From NCBI RefSeq assembly GCF_018760785.1, contig NZ_JAHHZO010000005.1:248001-312000 (forward strand): a stretch of DNA of 64,000 bases. The letters run 5' to 3'. Below the pieces are notes generated by a model. That model saw only the letters and a program-made list of their open reading frames with translations. It searched no databases and was not told the origin of the DNA. The stretch comes from Rhizobium sp. CSW-27 (GTDB taxonomy: Bacteria; Pseudomonadota; Alphaproteobacteria; Rhizobiales; Rhizobiaceae). Positions within the stretch are counted from its first letter, which is position 1. The number at the start of each line of letters is the position of its first letter. Below are positions 47,411-55,605 of this stretch, in pieces. A program made the position numbers and the translations under genes.

Positions 47411-48577
47411 TTATCCCAGCCGGCGACCTGCCGCATGCCGCGCTTCCAGGTCCGCGGCAAACACATCGTCCATGCTGGTCGCGGCTGGCAGATGCGCGAG
47501 CTCCTCCATCACCGCTTCGGTGATCTCCGCCATGGCGAGGAAGGGAAGGTCGCCGGCAATGAAGGCGTCGAGCGCCACTTCCTTGGCGCCGTTCAGCACG
47601 GCACCCTGCACCCCGCCGCGGGTCATGGCCAGCCGCGCCAGTCTCAGCGCTGGGAACCGCTCCTCGTCGGGCGCCTCGAAATCAAGACGGGAGAGCTTGG
47701 CAAAGTCCAGCCGCTCCACCGGCAGCTTTCCCCGGCGCGGATAGTGCAGTGCATAGCCGATCGCGTGGCGCATGTCCGGGCAGCCGAGCTGTGCCAGCAC
47801 GGAGCCATCGGCATAACCCACCATGGAATGAATGATCGATTGCGGATGGACGATCACCTCCACCTGCTCGGGCGACAGGCCAAAGAGATGTTTCGCCTCG
47901 ATCATCTCCAGCGCCTTGTTGAACATCGAGGCGCTGTCGATGGAGATCTTCAGGCCCATCGACCAGTTGGGATGGGCACGCGCCGTCTCCACCGTCACGT
48001 CCGCCATCTGCGCCTTGGTGAAGGTGCGGAAGGGTCCGCCGGAGGCCGTCAGGATCACACGCTCGATGGCGTGGCGCTGGTTTTCCTCCAGCACCTGGAA
48101 GATCGCATTGTGTTCGCTGTCGACCGGCAGCAGGCGTCCGCCGCCCTGTTTCACCGCCGAGACGAACAGGTCGCCGGCCGAAACCAGGCATTCCTTGTTG
48201 GCAAGCGCAATATCGGCGCCGCGCCGTGCCGCGACAAGCGTCGGCGCAAGCCCGGCCGTGCCGACGATTGCCGCCATCACCATGCCGGCCTCGGCGCTGG
48301 CGGCTTCGAGCAGGCCCGTCTGGCCCGCCGCCACCTCGATGCCGGTGCCGGAGAGAAGATCGCGCAGCGCCACATACTGGCTTTCGTCGGCGGTCACGGC
48401 GAGCTTCGCCCGGTGTACCTTCGCCTGCTCGGCCAGAAGCTCGATGTTTCCGGCACCGGTCAGGGCAACGACCTCGAAAGCGTCGTGATCCTCCAGATGC
48501 GTCAGCACATCCAGCGTGTTCGTGCCGATGGAGCCGGTCGAGCCGAGAATGGAGATGCTGCGCTTCGTCACTGTCAT
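47411..48577 (-). CDS. dxr: 1-deoxy-D-xylulose 5-phosphate reductoisomerase
   Basis: DXP reductoisomerase (IspC), which makes 2-C-methyl-D-erythritol 4-phosphate in the MEP isoprenoid pathway, 388 residues. The NADPH motif is ISILGSTGSIGTNTLDVL. Metal and substrate motifs are LLPVDSEHNAIFQ (Asp, Glu), ILTASGGPFRT, NWSMGLKISIDSASMFNKALEMIEA and SIIHSMVGYADGSVLAQLG. It is not in the frr-uppS-cdsA-dxr-bamA cluster that is common elsewhere; some rhizobia carry dxr at a separate or second locus. Confidence 0.96.
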   Translation of the reverse strand: MTVTKRSISILGSTGSIGTNTLDVLTHLEDHDAFEVVALTGAGNIELLAEQAKVHRAKLAVTADESQYVALRDLLSGTGIEVAAGQTGLLEAASAEAGMVMAAIVGTAGLAPTLVAARRGADIALANKECLVSAGDLFVSAVKQGGGRLLPVDSEHNAIFQVLEENQRHAIERVILTASGGPFRTFTKAQMADVTVETARAHPNWSMGLKISIDSASMFNKALEMIEAKHLFGLSPEQVEVIVHPQSIIHSMVGYADGSVLAQLGCPDMRHAIGYALHYPRRGKLPVERLDFAKLSRLDFEAPDEERFPALRLARLAMTRGGVQGAVLNGAKEVALDAFIAGDLPFLAMAEITEAVMEELAHLPAATSMDDVFAADLEARHAAGRRLG

Positions 48578-48715
48578 GCCAAGGGTCCGCGTTTGTTACC
48601 GCTCGTTTACAGGGGCCGCAGACAGCTCACAAGGGCGGAAGCGTCGCATTGAATTTCATCCCCGCCGGTGCCAGATGCGGTAGACTGCAAGACAATGCGT
48701 TCGCGGAGGGGTGAC

Positions 48716-49930
48716 ATGGCGGAAATGGATCTGACAACAACCTGCGCCATTGCTGGCGGCGGCCCCGCGGGCCTCATGCTCGGCCTGCTTCTGGCCCGCG
48801 CGGGTGTCGATGTCACCGTCATCGAAAAACACGGCGACTTCCTGCGCGATTTTCGCGGCGATACCATCCACCCCTCGACACTCGAAGTAATCCACGAACT
48901 GGGCCTCGAAGAGGCGTTCCTGAAGCTTCCGCACACCCGCGCGCCAAAACTGTCGGCGGAGATGGGCGGACGCACCATCACCATGGCGGATTTTTCCCGG
49001 CTTCCGGTGCGCAACCGCTTCATCGCCTTCATGCCGCAATGGGATTTTCTCGATTTCCTGTCAAAGGAGGCGGGGAAGTACCCCAACTTCCGGCTGATGA
49101 TGGCAACGAAGGTGGTGGATGTGCTGGAGGAGGGTGGTCGTGTCACCGGGCTCGCACTCCAGCGTGCCGATGGTCCAATGATGCTACGTTCGAGCCTCGT
49201 CGTCGCGGCCGATGGCCGCCATTCCGTGGTGCGCGAAAAGGCGGGGCTGGAGGTCGAAAGTTTTGGCAGCCCCAGCGAGGTGGTCTGGATGAAGCTGTCG
49301 AAACAGGAGGGCGATCCCGCCGAGACCATGGGACATGCCGGGCCGCGCCAGGGTTTCGTGCTGATCGATCGCGGCGATTACTGGCAATGCGGCTATATCG
49401 TCCGGCGTGGCAGTTTTGCCGAGATCCGCGCCGGAGAGCTGGAAGCCTTTCGTGACATGGTGCGCGCGGTTTCGCCGCTGCCGGCGTCGCGGATGAACGA
49501 GATTGCCGGCTGGGAGGATGTCAGCCTTCTGCAGGTGCGGATCGACCGGCTGAAGCGCTGGTGGAAGCCCGGCCTGCTGGCCATTGGCGATGCGGCGCAT
49601 GCCATGTCGCCGATCGGCGGCGTCGGCGTCAATCTCGCCATTCAGGATGCGGTGGCGGCTGGCAATCTCCTTGCCCGGCCGCTGAAGGAGGGCCGCCTGA
49701 CGGACGCCCATCTGGCCGCGGTGGAGAAACGCCGGCTGTTTCCGACGAAGGCGACCCAGAAGCTGCAACTGATGATGCGCTCGAGCCGGCGCAAGGATCG
49801 GGTGGATGAGAAGCGCAGCAAGGGCCCGCCGGCCTTTATTCGCGGCATCGCCCGCTTTCCGCTGCTGGCGCATCTTGCCGGGCGACTGATGGGCCTTGGC
49901 TTTCGTATGGAGCATGTGCGGGAGCGCTGA
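48716..49930 (+). CDS. FAD-dependent monooxygenase-like oxidoreductase (PHBH/UbiH fold)
   Basis: Group A flavoprotein, 404 residues. The FAD motif GxGxxG variant is CAIAGGGPAGLMLGLLLARAG, then VIEKHGDFLRDFRGDTIHPSTLE, VVAADGRHSVVREKAG and the second FAD contact LLAIGDAAHAMSPIGGVGVNLAIQDA. These are shared by p-hydroxybenzoate hydroxylase-like and ubiquinone-hydroxylase-like enzymes. GGAGG lies 6 bases before the ATG. The C-terminal ~45 residues are basic and of no known domain. Divergent from dxr, and the substrate is unknown. Confidence 0.87.
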   Translation: MAEMDLTTTCAIAGGGPAGLMLGLLLARAGVDVTVIEKHGDFLRDFRGDTIHPSTLEVIHELGLEEAFLKLPHTRAPKLSAEMGGRTITMADFSRLPVRNRFIAFMPQWDFLDFLSKEAGKYPNFRLMMATKVVDVLEEGGRVTGLALQRADGPMMLRSSLVVAADGRHSVVREKAGLEVESFGSPSEVVWMKLSKQEGDPAETMGHAGPRQGFVLIDRGDYWQCGYIVRRGSFAEIRAGELEAFRDMVRAVSPLPASRMNEIAGWEDVSLLQVRIDRLKRWWKPGLLAIGDAAHAMSPIGGVGVNLAIQDAVAAGNLLARPLKEGRLTDAHLAAVEKRRLFPTKATQKLQLMMRSSRRKDRVDEKRSKGPPAFIRGIARFPLLAHLAGRLMGLGFRMEHVRER

Positions 49931-50172
49931 GGCGGGCGCGGATGTGCGCCCGCTCCGGGCGGTTTCATCGTCCACAGCTTCGCTCAATCTTTGAGCGCTA
50001 GCATTGACACGCTCATTTCTGAGGCTACTCATTTTTTCGTGATAACATCAACCTTGTCTTCGCGTTCCGGAAGCAGCGGCGTCATCAGGGCGCAGGATGG
50101 GGGGGCAAGTCCCGCGTCGGTCGTCTGCCTGCATCGGAACTGAGACTGAAAACGTCCTGCCAGGGAACGACC

Positions 50173-50532
50173 ATGACAATCGACAAAGTGGATGCAGACA
50201 GGCTGCGGGATCTGGTGGCGACCTGCGGCCGCCAGGATGCCCTTTCCATTCCGAGGAACCTGTCCGCCTATATGACCGCCGCGCTGGATCCGCGTCAGCC
50301 GAGCGTCTACCTCATCGACCTGATGCCCTCGCTCAGCGCGGCGCTGCAGGCCTTCCTTGCCGGAATTGGTGCCTTCAACCTCTCGCCCCTGCCGGAGCAG
50401 GAGGTGGCGTGCCGCCGCAATCGTCTGCTGGAATGCCTCGATACCTTCATCGACGAGGCAAGGCTCTGCCAGCAGAGCATCGTCTTCATGGAGGCGATCT
50501 CTCCCGGCGGCGCATCGCTGGCGGCAAAATGA
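50173..50532 (+). CDS. Hypothetical protein
   Basis: A 119-residue soluble protein that I do not recognise. It seems helical (DADRLRDLVATCGRQDAL, LMPSLSAALQAFLAGIG, RRNRLLECLDTFIDEARLCQQSI) and contains four cysteines. AGGGAACG precedes the ATG. The 242-bp upstream gap holds a T-rich stretch near 50030 and no obvious operator. It is isolated between a flavoprotein gene and exoD. Confidence 0.6.
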   Translation: MTIDKVDADRLRDLVATCGRQDALSIPRNLSAYMTAALDPRQPSVYLIDLMPSLSAALQAFLAGIGAFNLSPLPEQEVACRRNRLLECLDTFIDEARLCQQSIVFMEAISPGGASLAAK

Positions 50533-50749
50533 TAGCGCTAACGTCCGGCCGGACACCTGCCTTCAGCGCCGGTGCCGGCGGCGGCGCGCGGTTTTTTGCC
50601 GGGCCTGCCCTTCGCATCGCCCATCCGCCTTCCCATATCCTGTCCCTGTCGGTTTGCCCTTGACGCGGCGAACCGGAAAAGGAGCGGCGTGAAAAGGCGA
50701 GAATTCGAAATCGGCACCGAGAGGCATCCTGCGGCGGCGCAGGCAGCAT

Positions 50750-51424
50750 ATGGCCCGAGAACGGCTGGTGAAGGCTGGCATGGGTGAGACATCCTCTGCG
50801 GATATCCGTGCGGAAGGGCTGGCCGAGCTGCTGGCGCAACTGCCGCAGCGGATGGGGCCGGGGCGGGCAACGCTCGGCGGGCTGCTGTCTCTCCTGGGAG
50901 AGCAGGCGACCGCGCTGGTGCTGCTGGTCTTTTCCATTCCGGCGATCATCCCGACGCCCGGCATTCCGGCCGGCATGGTGTTCGGCACGGCGCTGGCACT
51001 GCTGGCCGGGCAGTTGGTGATCGGTGCCGAGCGCTTCATGTTGCCGCAACGGCTTGCCCGGGTCGAGGTGCCTGAGGCCCTGCTGAAGGCCATGGCGGTG
51101 CGGCTCGGCCCGAAGCTCGCCTGGCTCGAAACCTGGCTGAGGCCGCGCCTCACGGCACTGGCCGGTCGTGCCGCCCTGCGGCCCCTGGGAGGCGTCGTTT
51201 TTGTCATGGCGGTGCTGATCGCCCTGCCGATCCCTTTCGGCAATGTGCTGCCGGGCCTGTCGATCTTCTTCGTGGCATTGGGGCTTGCGCAAAGGGATGG
51301 GGCGGCCGTGGCCGGCGGACTGGGCCTCGGACTTCTGGCGCTTGCCTTCACCGCCTTTGTCCTGCTGGGCGGCTGGTGGCTGATCAGCGACTGGCTGGGC
51401 CTTGCCTCCGGTGGGGCGGCCTGA
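50750..51424 (+). CDS. exoD: ExoD-family inner-membrane protein
   Basis: ExoD-like exopolysaccharide-synthesis family protein, 224 residues. After a helical N-terminus (GLAELLAQLPQRMG) it shows the ExoD core (LGGLLSLLGEQATALVLLVFSIPAIIPTPGIPAGMVFGTALALLAGQL) and three or four further hydrophobic segments. ExoD was first described in Sinorhizobium as needed for alkaline tolerance and nodule invasion. An alternative ATG is at 50780. The repeat AGCGCTAACGTCCGG lies 200 bp upstream. Confidence 0.85.
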   Translation: MARERLVKAGMGETSSADIRAEGLAELLAQLPQRMGPGRATLGGLLSLLGEQATALVLLVFSIPAIIPTPGIPAGMVFGTALALLAGQLVIGAERFMLPQRLARVEVPEALLKAMAVRLGPKLAWLETWLRPRLTALAGRAALRPLGGVVFVMAVLIALPIPFGNVLPGLSIFFVALGLAQRDGAAVAGGLGLGLLALAFTAFVLLGGWWLISDWLGLASGGAA

Positions 51425-51468
51425 TCAGCCGGCGGCAAGGGGATAATCGGCTGGAGTAAGGGGAGAAA

Positions 51469-51545
51469 TGGTGTCCACGAGAGGATTCGAACCTCCGACC
51501 CCAGGATTAGGAATCCTGTGCTCTATCCTGCTGAGCTACGTGGAC
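51469..51545 (-). tRNA. tRNA-Arg (anticodon CCT)
   Basis: A 77-nt cloverleaf on the minus strand, including an encoded CCA end. The acceptor stem GTCCACG pairs with CGTGGAC, the D arm contains AGCTCAGCAGGATAGAGC, the anticodon arm is CAGGA-TTCCTAA-TCCTG with CCT at positions 34-36, and the T arm contains GGTTCGAATCC. It decodes AGG. No integrase or attachment duplicate is seen beside it. Confidence 0.97.
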
Positions 51546-51627
51546 TGACGCTTTCGACTGGCTACATACCGCAGCCGGGCGCTGCCGACAAGTCGGCAGA
51601 CCGGCGGGGAGGGCCTTTGTTGCCACC

Positions 51628-52791
51628 TCAGTCGGCGAGGCGCTGCTCTGCGAGCTTCACCCAGTAGGAGACGCCATAGCCGATGGCTTCGTCGTTGAAA
51701 TCATAGGCGGGATTGTGCAGGGCGGCGGTGTCGCCATTGCCGATCATGATATAGGCACCGGGGCGGGCCTGCAGCATGAAGGCGAAGTCCTCGCCGGCCA
51801 TGCTCGGGTCGACCTCGGTATTGACATTCTTCTCGCCGACAATCGCCATTGCCGCCTTGGCCGCGTGCATCGTCTCTTCCGGATGGTTGACGGTCACGGG
51901 GCAGGCGCGCTCGTAATCCACCTCGGCCGCGCCGTCATGCGTGGCGGCAATGCCCTCGGCGATCTGGCGGATGCGGGCTTCGGCGAGATCACGCACCCCC
52001 TCATCGAGGCTGCGGACGGTGCCGGCGATCACCGCCTCCTCCGGAATGATGTTGTGCGTGGTGCCGGCATGGAACTGGGTGACGGAGACGACGACGGAGC
52101 GCAGCGGGTTGGCGTTGCGCGCCGCAATCATCTGCAGGCCGCCGACGATCTGTGCGCCGATGACGATCGGGTCGGCGGTTCGGTGCGGTTCTGCCGCATG
52201 GCCGCCGCGCCCCTTGATCTGGATGGTGAACTTGTCCGGGGCGGCCATGATGCCGCCCTTGCGGATGGCAAAGGTGCCAAGCGCCATGCCCGGCATGTTG
52301 TGCATGCCATAGACTTCCTGAATGCCGAAGCGGTCCATCAGCCCATCCTCGACCATGGCGAGCGCACCGCGCCCGCCTTCCTCGGCCGGCTGGAAGATGA
52401 CGGCGACGGTGCCGTTGAAATTACGGGTTTCGGCCAGATATTTCGCAGCCCCCAACAGCATGGCGGTATGGCCGTCGTGGCCGCAGGCATGCATCTTGCC
52501 TTCCTGGCGCGAGGCCCAGGCCTTTCCGGTGATCTCGGTCAGCGGCAGGGCATCCATGTCCGCCCTCAGTCCGATCACCCGGCCGCCCTCGCCGCGACCG
52601 CGAATGAGGCCGACCACGCCGGTGCGGCCGAGGCCGGTGACGATTTCGTCCACGCCGAAGCTTTTCAGCTTCTCCTCCACGAAAGCGGCGGTTTCCTGCA
52701 CTTCGTAGAGAAGGCCCGGATTTTCATGGATATGGCGCCGCCAGGCGCTGATTTCCGCTTGCATCTCGGCGGCTCTGTTCAAGATCGGCAT
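51628..52791 (-). CDS. M20-family amidohydrolase (HipO/AbgB-like)
   Basis: Zinc amidohydrolase of peptidase family M20D, 387 residues, like hippurate hydrolase or N-acyl-amino-acid deacylase. Metal sites are visible as MHACGHDGHT, FQPAEEGGRGA (catalytic Glu) and MHNMPGM, and a lid domain (IQIKGRGGHAAEPHRTADPI) carries the dimer histidine. The end has SMAGEDFAFML. The ATG at 52791 with AGGA upstream is preferred; an in-frame start at 52836 adds an unconserved 15 residues. The true substrate is not evident. Confidence 0.92.
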   Translation of the reverse strand: MPILNRAAEMQAEISAWRRHIHENPGLLYEVQETAAFVEEKLKSFGVDEIVTGLGRTGVVGLIRGRGEGGRVIGLRADMDALPLTEITGKAWASRQEGKMHACGHDGHTAMLLGAAKYLAETRNFNGTVAVIFQPAEEGGRGALAMVEDGLMDRFGIQEVYGMHNMPGMALGTFAIRKGGIMAAPDKFTIQIKGRGGHAAEPHRTADPIVIGAQIVGGLQMIAARNANPLRSVVVSVTQFHAGTTHNIIPEEAVIAGTVRSLDEGVRDLAEARIRQIAEGIAATHDGAAEVDYERACPVTVNHPEETMHAAKAAMAIVGEKNVNTEVDPSMAGEDFAFMLQARPGAYIMIGNGDTAALHNPAYDFNDEAIGYGVSYWVKLAEQRLAD

Positions 52792-52950
52792 CGCAATTCC
52801 TGTCACTGGCACGGGCTGGCGCAAAGCGCCGGTCATCGGCGGCGATATTGCGCCGCAGAATTGACGGAATCAATGATCTTTGCCATTCCTTGGCCATAGA
52901 GGCGTTCTACCCGCCACGGAACATCCGGCAGTCCATCACGAGGCCGCTCC

Positions 52951-54066
52951 TTGCCCCACAGTCCGAATAGACCGTCAGCCGCGTATCGCAGGCTTGCCCT
53001 TGTCCTCAGCGTCGCGCTTCTCGGCGCCGGGCTTCCGCATCTGGCCGAGGCCAATCCGAAGATGGTGGTGGATGTGGCCAGCGGGCGGGTGATCTCGCAT
53101 CAGGAAGCCTTCCGCAGGTGGTATCCCGCCTCGCTCACCAAGCTGATGACCATCTACGTCACCTTCGAGGCGCTGAAGGCGGGGAAGGTGACGCTGGAAA
53201 CGCCGATCGTGATGAGCCGCAAGGCCGTCGACCAGCTGCCGAGCAAGATGTTCCTGAAGCCCGGCGCCACGCTGACGATCGATGCCGCGCTGAAGATCCT
53301 GGTGGTGAAGTCCGCCAATGACGTGGCCATGGGGCTGGCGGAAACCGTGGGCGGCGGCAGTTCCGACCAGTTCGTCACGATGATGAACGATGCGGCGCAA
53401 CGCCTCGGCATGACATCCTCGCATTTCATCAACCCGCATGGCCTGCCTGGCAAGGGGCAGTACACCACGGCGCGCGATCTCGCGGTGCTGGCGCTGACGC
53501 TGCGTCGCAGTTTTCCGCAATATGCGAGCTATTTCGCGCTGGAAGGCATCACCACCGGCGCCAAGGATTATCCGAACTACAACATGCTGATCGGCCGGTT
53601 CGATGGTGCCGACGGCATGAAGACCGGCTTCATCTGTGCCTCCGGCTTCAACCAGGTGTCGTCTGCCACCCGCAACGGCCGAACCGTGGTATCGGTGGTG
53701 CTCGGCTCCGACAGTCTCGCGGGGCGCGCCGAGGAATCGGCAGCGCTCCTGCAGGCGGCACTGACGCAGGATCCCGGCAAGGGCGTGCCGCTTTCCAGCC
53801 TTGCGCCCTACGGGCCGGATCGCGACGCAGTGGTGGATATCAGCGCCGACATCTGCAATCCGAAGGCCGCCAAGGTGCGCAGCGAAGGCCGCGACGAGCA
53901 GGGGCGCATGGTGATCCATTCGCCCTATATTCTGGAAAGAACCGAGCCGCCGGCCTTCAGCCTGGCCGAGATCATCGCACCGCCGGAAGCTCCGAAGACG
54001 GCGGGCGGCGCGGATGTGCCGGAGGCCTCCGTGCCGGTGCCGATCCCGCGTCCGGCATCGCTTTAA
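52951..54066 (+). CDS. D-alanyl-D-alanine carboxypeptidase (PBP5/6, DacF type)
   Basis: Low-molecular-weight penicillin-binding protein that trims peptidoglycan stem peptides, 371 residues, periplasmic. A signal peptide (RRLALVLSVALLGAGLPHLAEA) is followed by the S11 motifs: SLTK with Ser61 and Lys64, SAN at 121-123 and KTG at 224-226. The C-terminal part is proline-rich (PEAPKTAGG... VPVPIPRPASL) in place of a membrane amphipathic helix. The start is TTG at 52951 with GAGG upstream; no later ATG keeps the signal peptide. Confidence 0.92.
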   Translation: MPHSPNRPSAAYRRLALVLSVALLGAGLPHLAEANPKMVVDVASGRVISHQEAFRRWYPASLTKLMTIYVTFEALKAGKVTLETPIVMSRKAVDQLPSKMFLKPGATLTIDAALKILVVKSANDVAMGLAETVGGGSSDQFVTMMNDAAQRLGMTSSHFINPHGLPGKGQYTTARDLAVLALTLRRSFPQYASYFALEGITTGAKDYPNYNMLIGRFDGADGMKTGFICASGFNQVSSATRNGRTVVSVVLGSDSLAGRAEESAALLQAALTQDPGKGVPLSSLAPYGPDRDAVVDISADICNPKAAKVRSEGRDEQGRMVIHSPYILERTEPPAFSLAEIIAPPEAPKTAGGADVPEASVPVPIPRPASL

Positions 54067-54087
54067 CCCTCACAGGATATCTTCATC

Positions 54088-55290
54088 ATGGCCCTGGCAA
54101 GCGATCGCATTCCGGTCTCCATCCTGACCGGTTTTCTCGGTGCCGGCAAATCGACGCTGCTCAATCGCATCCTCAGGGACCCGCAGGCGCACGATACAGC
54201 CGTCATCATCAACGAATTCGGCGAGGTTGGCATCGACAATTTCCTGGTCGAAACCTCCGGCGACACGCTGCTGGAACTGTCGAACGGTTGCCTGTGCTGC
54301 ACGGTGCGCGGCGAGCTGGTGGAGACGCTGGCCTCGCTCGTCGACCAGATCCAGACCGGGCGCCTGAAGCCGATCCGTCGCGTTGTCATAGAGACCACGG
54401 GGCTCGCCGACCCGGCGCCCGTCATGCAGGCGGTGATGGGCAATCCGGTGATCGCGCAGAGCTTTTCGCTCGATGGCGTCGTCACCGTGGTCGATGCGGT
54501 TCATGGTCTTTCGACGCTTGCGCGCCATCCGGAGGCGCTGCGCCAGGTGGCGGTGGCCGATCGGCTGGTGCTGACGAAGAAGCGGCTGGCAGCACCCGAC
54601 GCGCTGTCGCCGCTGATGCGACGCTTGGCCGAACTCAATCCCCGAGCAGCCGTTTGCGACGGCGATGCCGAGCAGGCGGGTACCGCAGCGCTGCTTGTCA
54701 ACGGCCTCTACGATCCAGACAGCAAGATCGCCGATGTCTCCCGCTGGCTGCAGGAGGATCACGACCACGACCACGACCACGATCACGGCCACCGTCACGA
54801 TGATCATGATGGGCACGACCATCATGATCATCACCATGGCGACGCTCACGACCATGGTCACGGTCATGCGCCGCGGGGGAACCATCACCATCATCATGAC
54901 GTCAACCGTCACGGCGATTACATCCGCTCCTTTGCCATCGTGCATGACCGGCCGATTGCGCCGATGGCGGTGGAAATGTTCGTCGACCTTTTGCGTTCGG
55001 CGCATGGCGAAAAGCTGTTGCGCATGAAGGCGATCGTGCAGCTTGCCGATAATCCGGAGCGGCCGCTTGTGCTGCACGGGGTGCAGAGCATCTTTCATCC
55101 GCCGGAGCGCCTGCCGCGCTGGCCCGACGGCAGCGACCGGCGCACGCGCATGGTGCTGATCACCCAGGGCCTGTCCGAGGATTTCGTAACCGACCTGTTT
55201 GCCGCCTTCACCGGCGAGCCGCGCATCGACCGGCCGGACCGCGCGGCCCTCGAGGATAATCCGCTCGCTGTGCCGGGCCTGCGGCTCTGA
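54088..55290 (+). CDS. COG0523 (CobW/ZigA-type) GTPase with a histidine-rich metal-binding linker
   Basis: G3E-family metallochaperone GTPase, 400 residues. Walker A is GFLGAGKST (15-23), then INEFGEVGIDN and the metal-binding CxCC at Cys68, Cys70 and Cys71 (NGCLCCTVRG), then ETTGLADPAP and LTKKR as the base-recognition region. Between the GTPase and C-terminal CobW_C domains is a linker of about 50 residues (around 225-275) holding 24 histidines alternating with Asp. Such proteins deliver zinc or cobalt. Despite a CobW-like build it is not beside cob genes; zinc homeostasis is likelier. It follows the carboxypeptidase gene by 21 bp. Confidence 0.92.
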   Translation: MALASDRIPVSILTGFLGAGKSTLLNRILRDPQAHDTAVIINEFGEVGIDNFLVETSGDTLLELSNGCLCCTVRGELVETLASLVDQIQTGRLKPIRRVVIETTGLADPAPVMQAVMGNPVIAQSFSLDGVVTVVDAVHGLSTLARHPEALRQVAVADRLVLTKKRLAAPDALSPLMRRLAELNPRAAVCDGDAEQAGTAALLVNGLYDPDSKIADVSRWLQEDHDHDHDHDHGHRHDDHDGHDHHDHHHGDAHDHGHGHAPRGNHHHHHDVNRHGDYIRSFAIVHDRPIAPMAVEMFVDLLRSAHGEKLLRMKAIVQLADNPERPLVLHGVQSIFHPPERLPRWPDGSDRRTRMVLITQGLSEDFVTDLFAAFTGEPRIDRPDRAALEDNPLAVPGLRL

Positions 55291-55339
55291 CAAGAGGGCT
55301 CCGACGCCAGGGGAGGGCACGGGTCTGCCCGACCGGCAC

Positions 55340-55600
55340 TCAGAACTCCTCGTCGCCACGCGGCGGCGGATCGCATTCCTTGCGGATGAAAAAGCGGTGG
55401 CCGAATGCGGTCACCTCGCAGGCAAGCAGGCGCTGACCATCCTCGCGGCAGGCGTGCGGAATATCGATCGCGGCCAGTGCATCGGTCGTCTCGACGCAGA
55501 GTTCCGCGCCGATTGGCAGGCTGGCGAGCTTCTTGCGGGTCTTCAGCACGGGCAGGGGGCATTTCAGCCCCCTGAGATCATAGACCGGAGGGGATGCCAC
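55340..55600 (-). CDS. TusA/SirA-family sulfur-carrier protein
   Basis: Small sulfurtransferase-like protein, 86 residues. The family motif with the reactive cysteine is LKCPLPVLKTRKKL (Cys14, CPxP) after the DLRGL strand. The rest fits the two-layer fold (GAELCVETTDALAAIDIPHAC). It would carry persulfide for tRNA thiolation, Moco or other sulfur use. It lies 5 bp after the L,D-transpeptidase gene on the same strand. Confidence 0.88.
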   Translation of the reverse strand: MASPPVYDLRGLKCPLPVLKTRKKLASLPIGAELCVETTDALAAIDIPHACREDGQRLLACEVTAFGHRFFIRKECDPPPRGDEEF

Positions 55601-55605
55601 CGGCC

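Noticed and set aside
51469..51545. tRNA-Arg as an attachment site of a genomic island
   Set aside because: No integrase, no duplicated tRNA 3' end and ordinary housekeeping genes on both sides.
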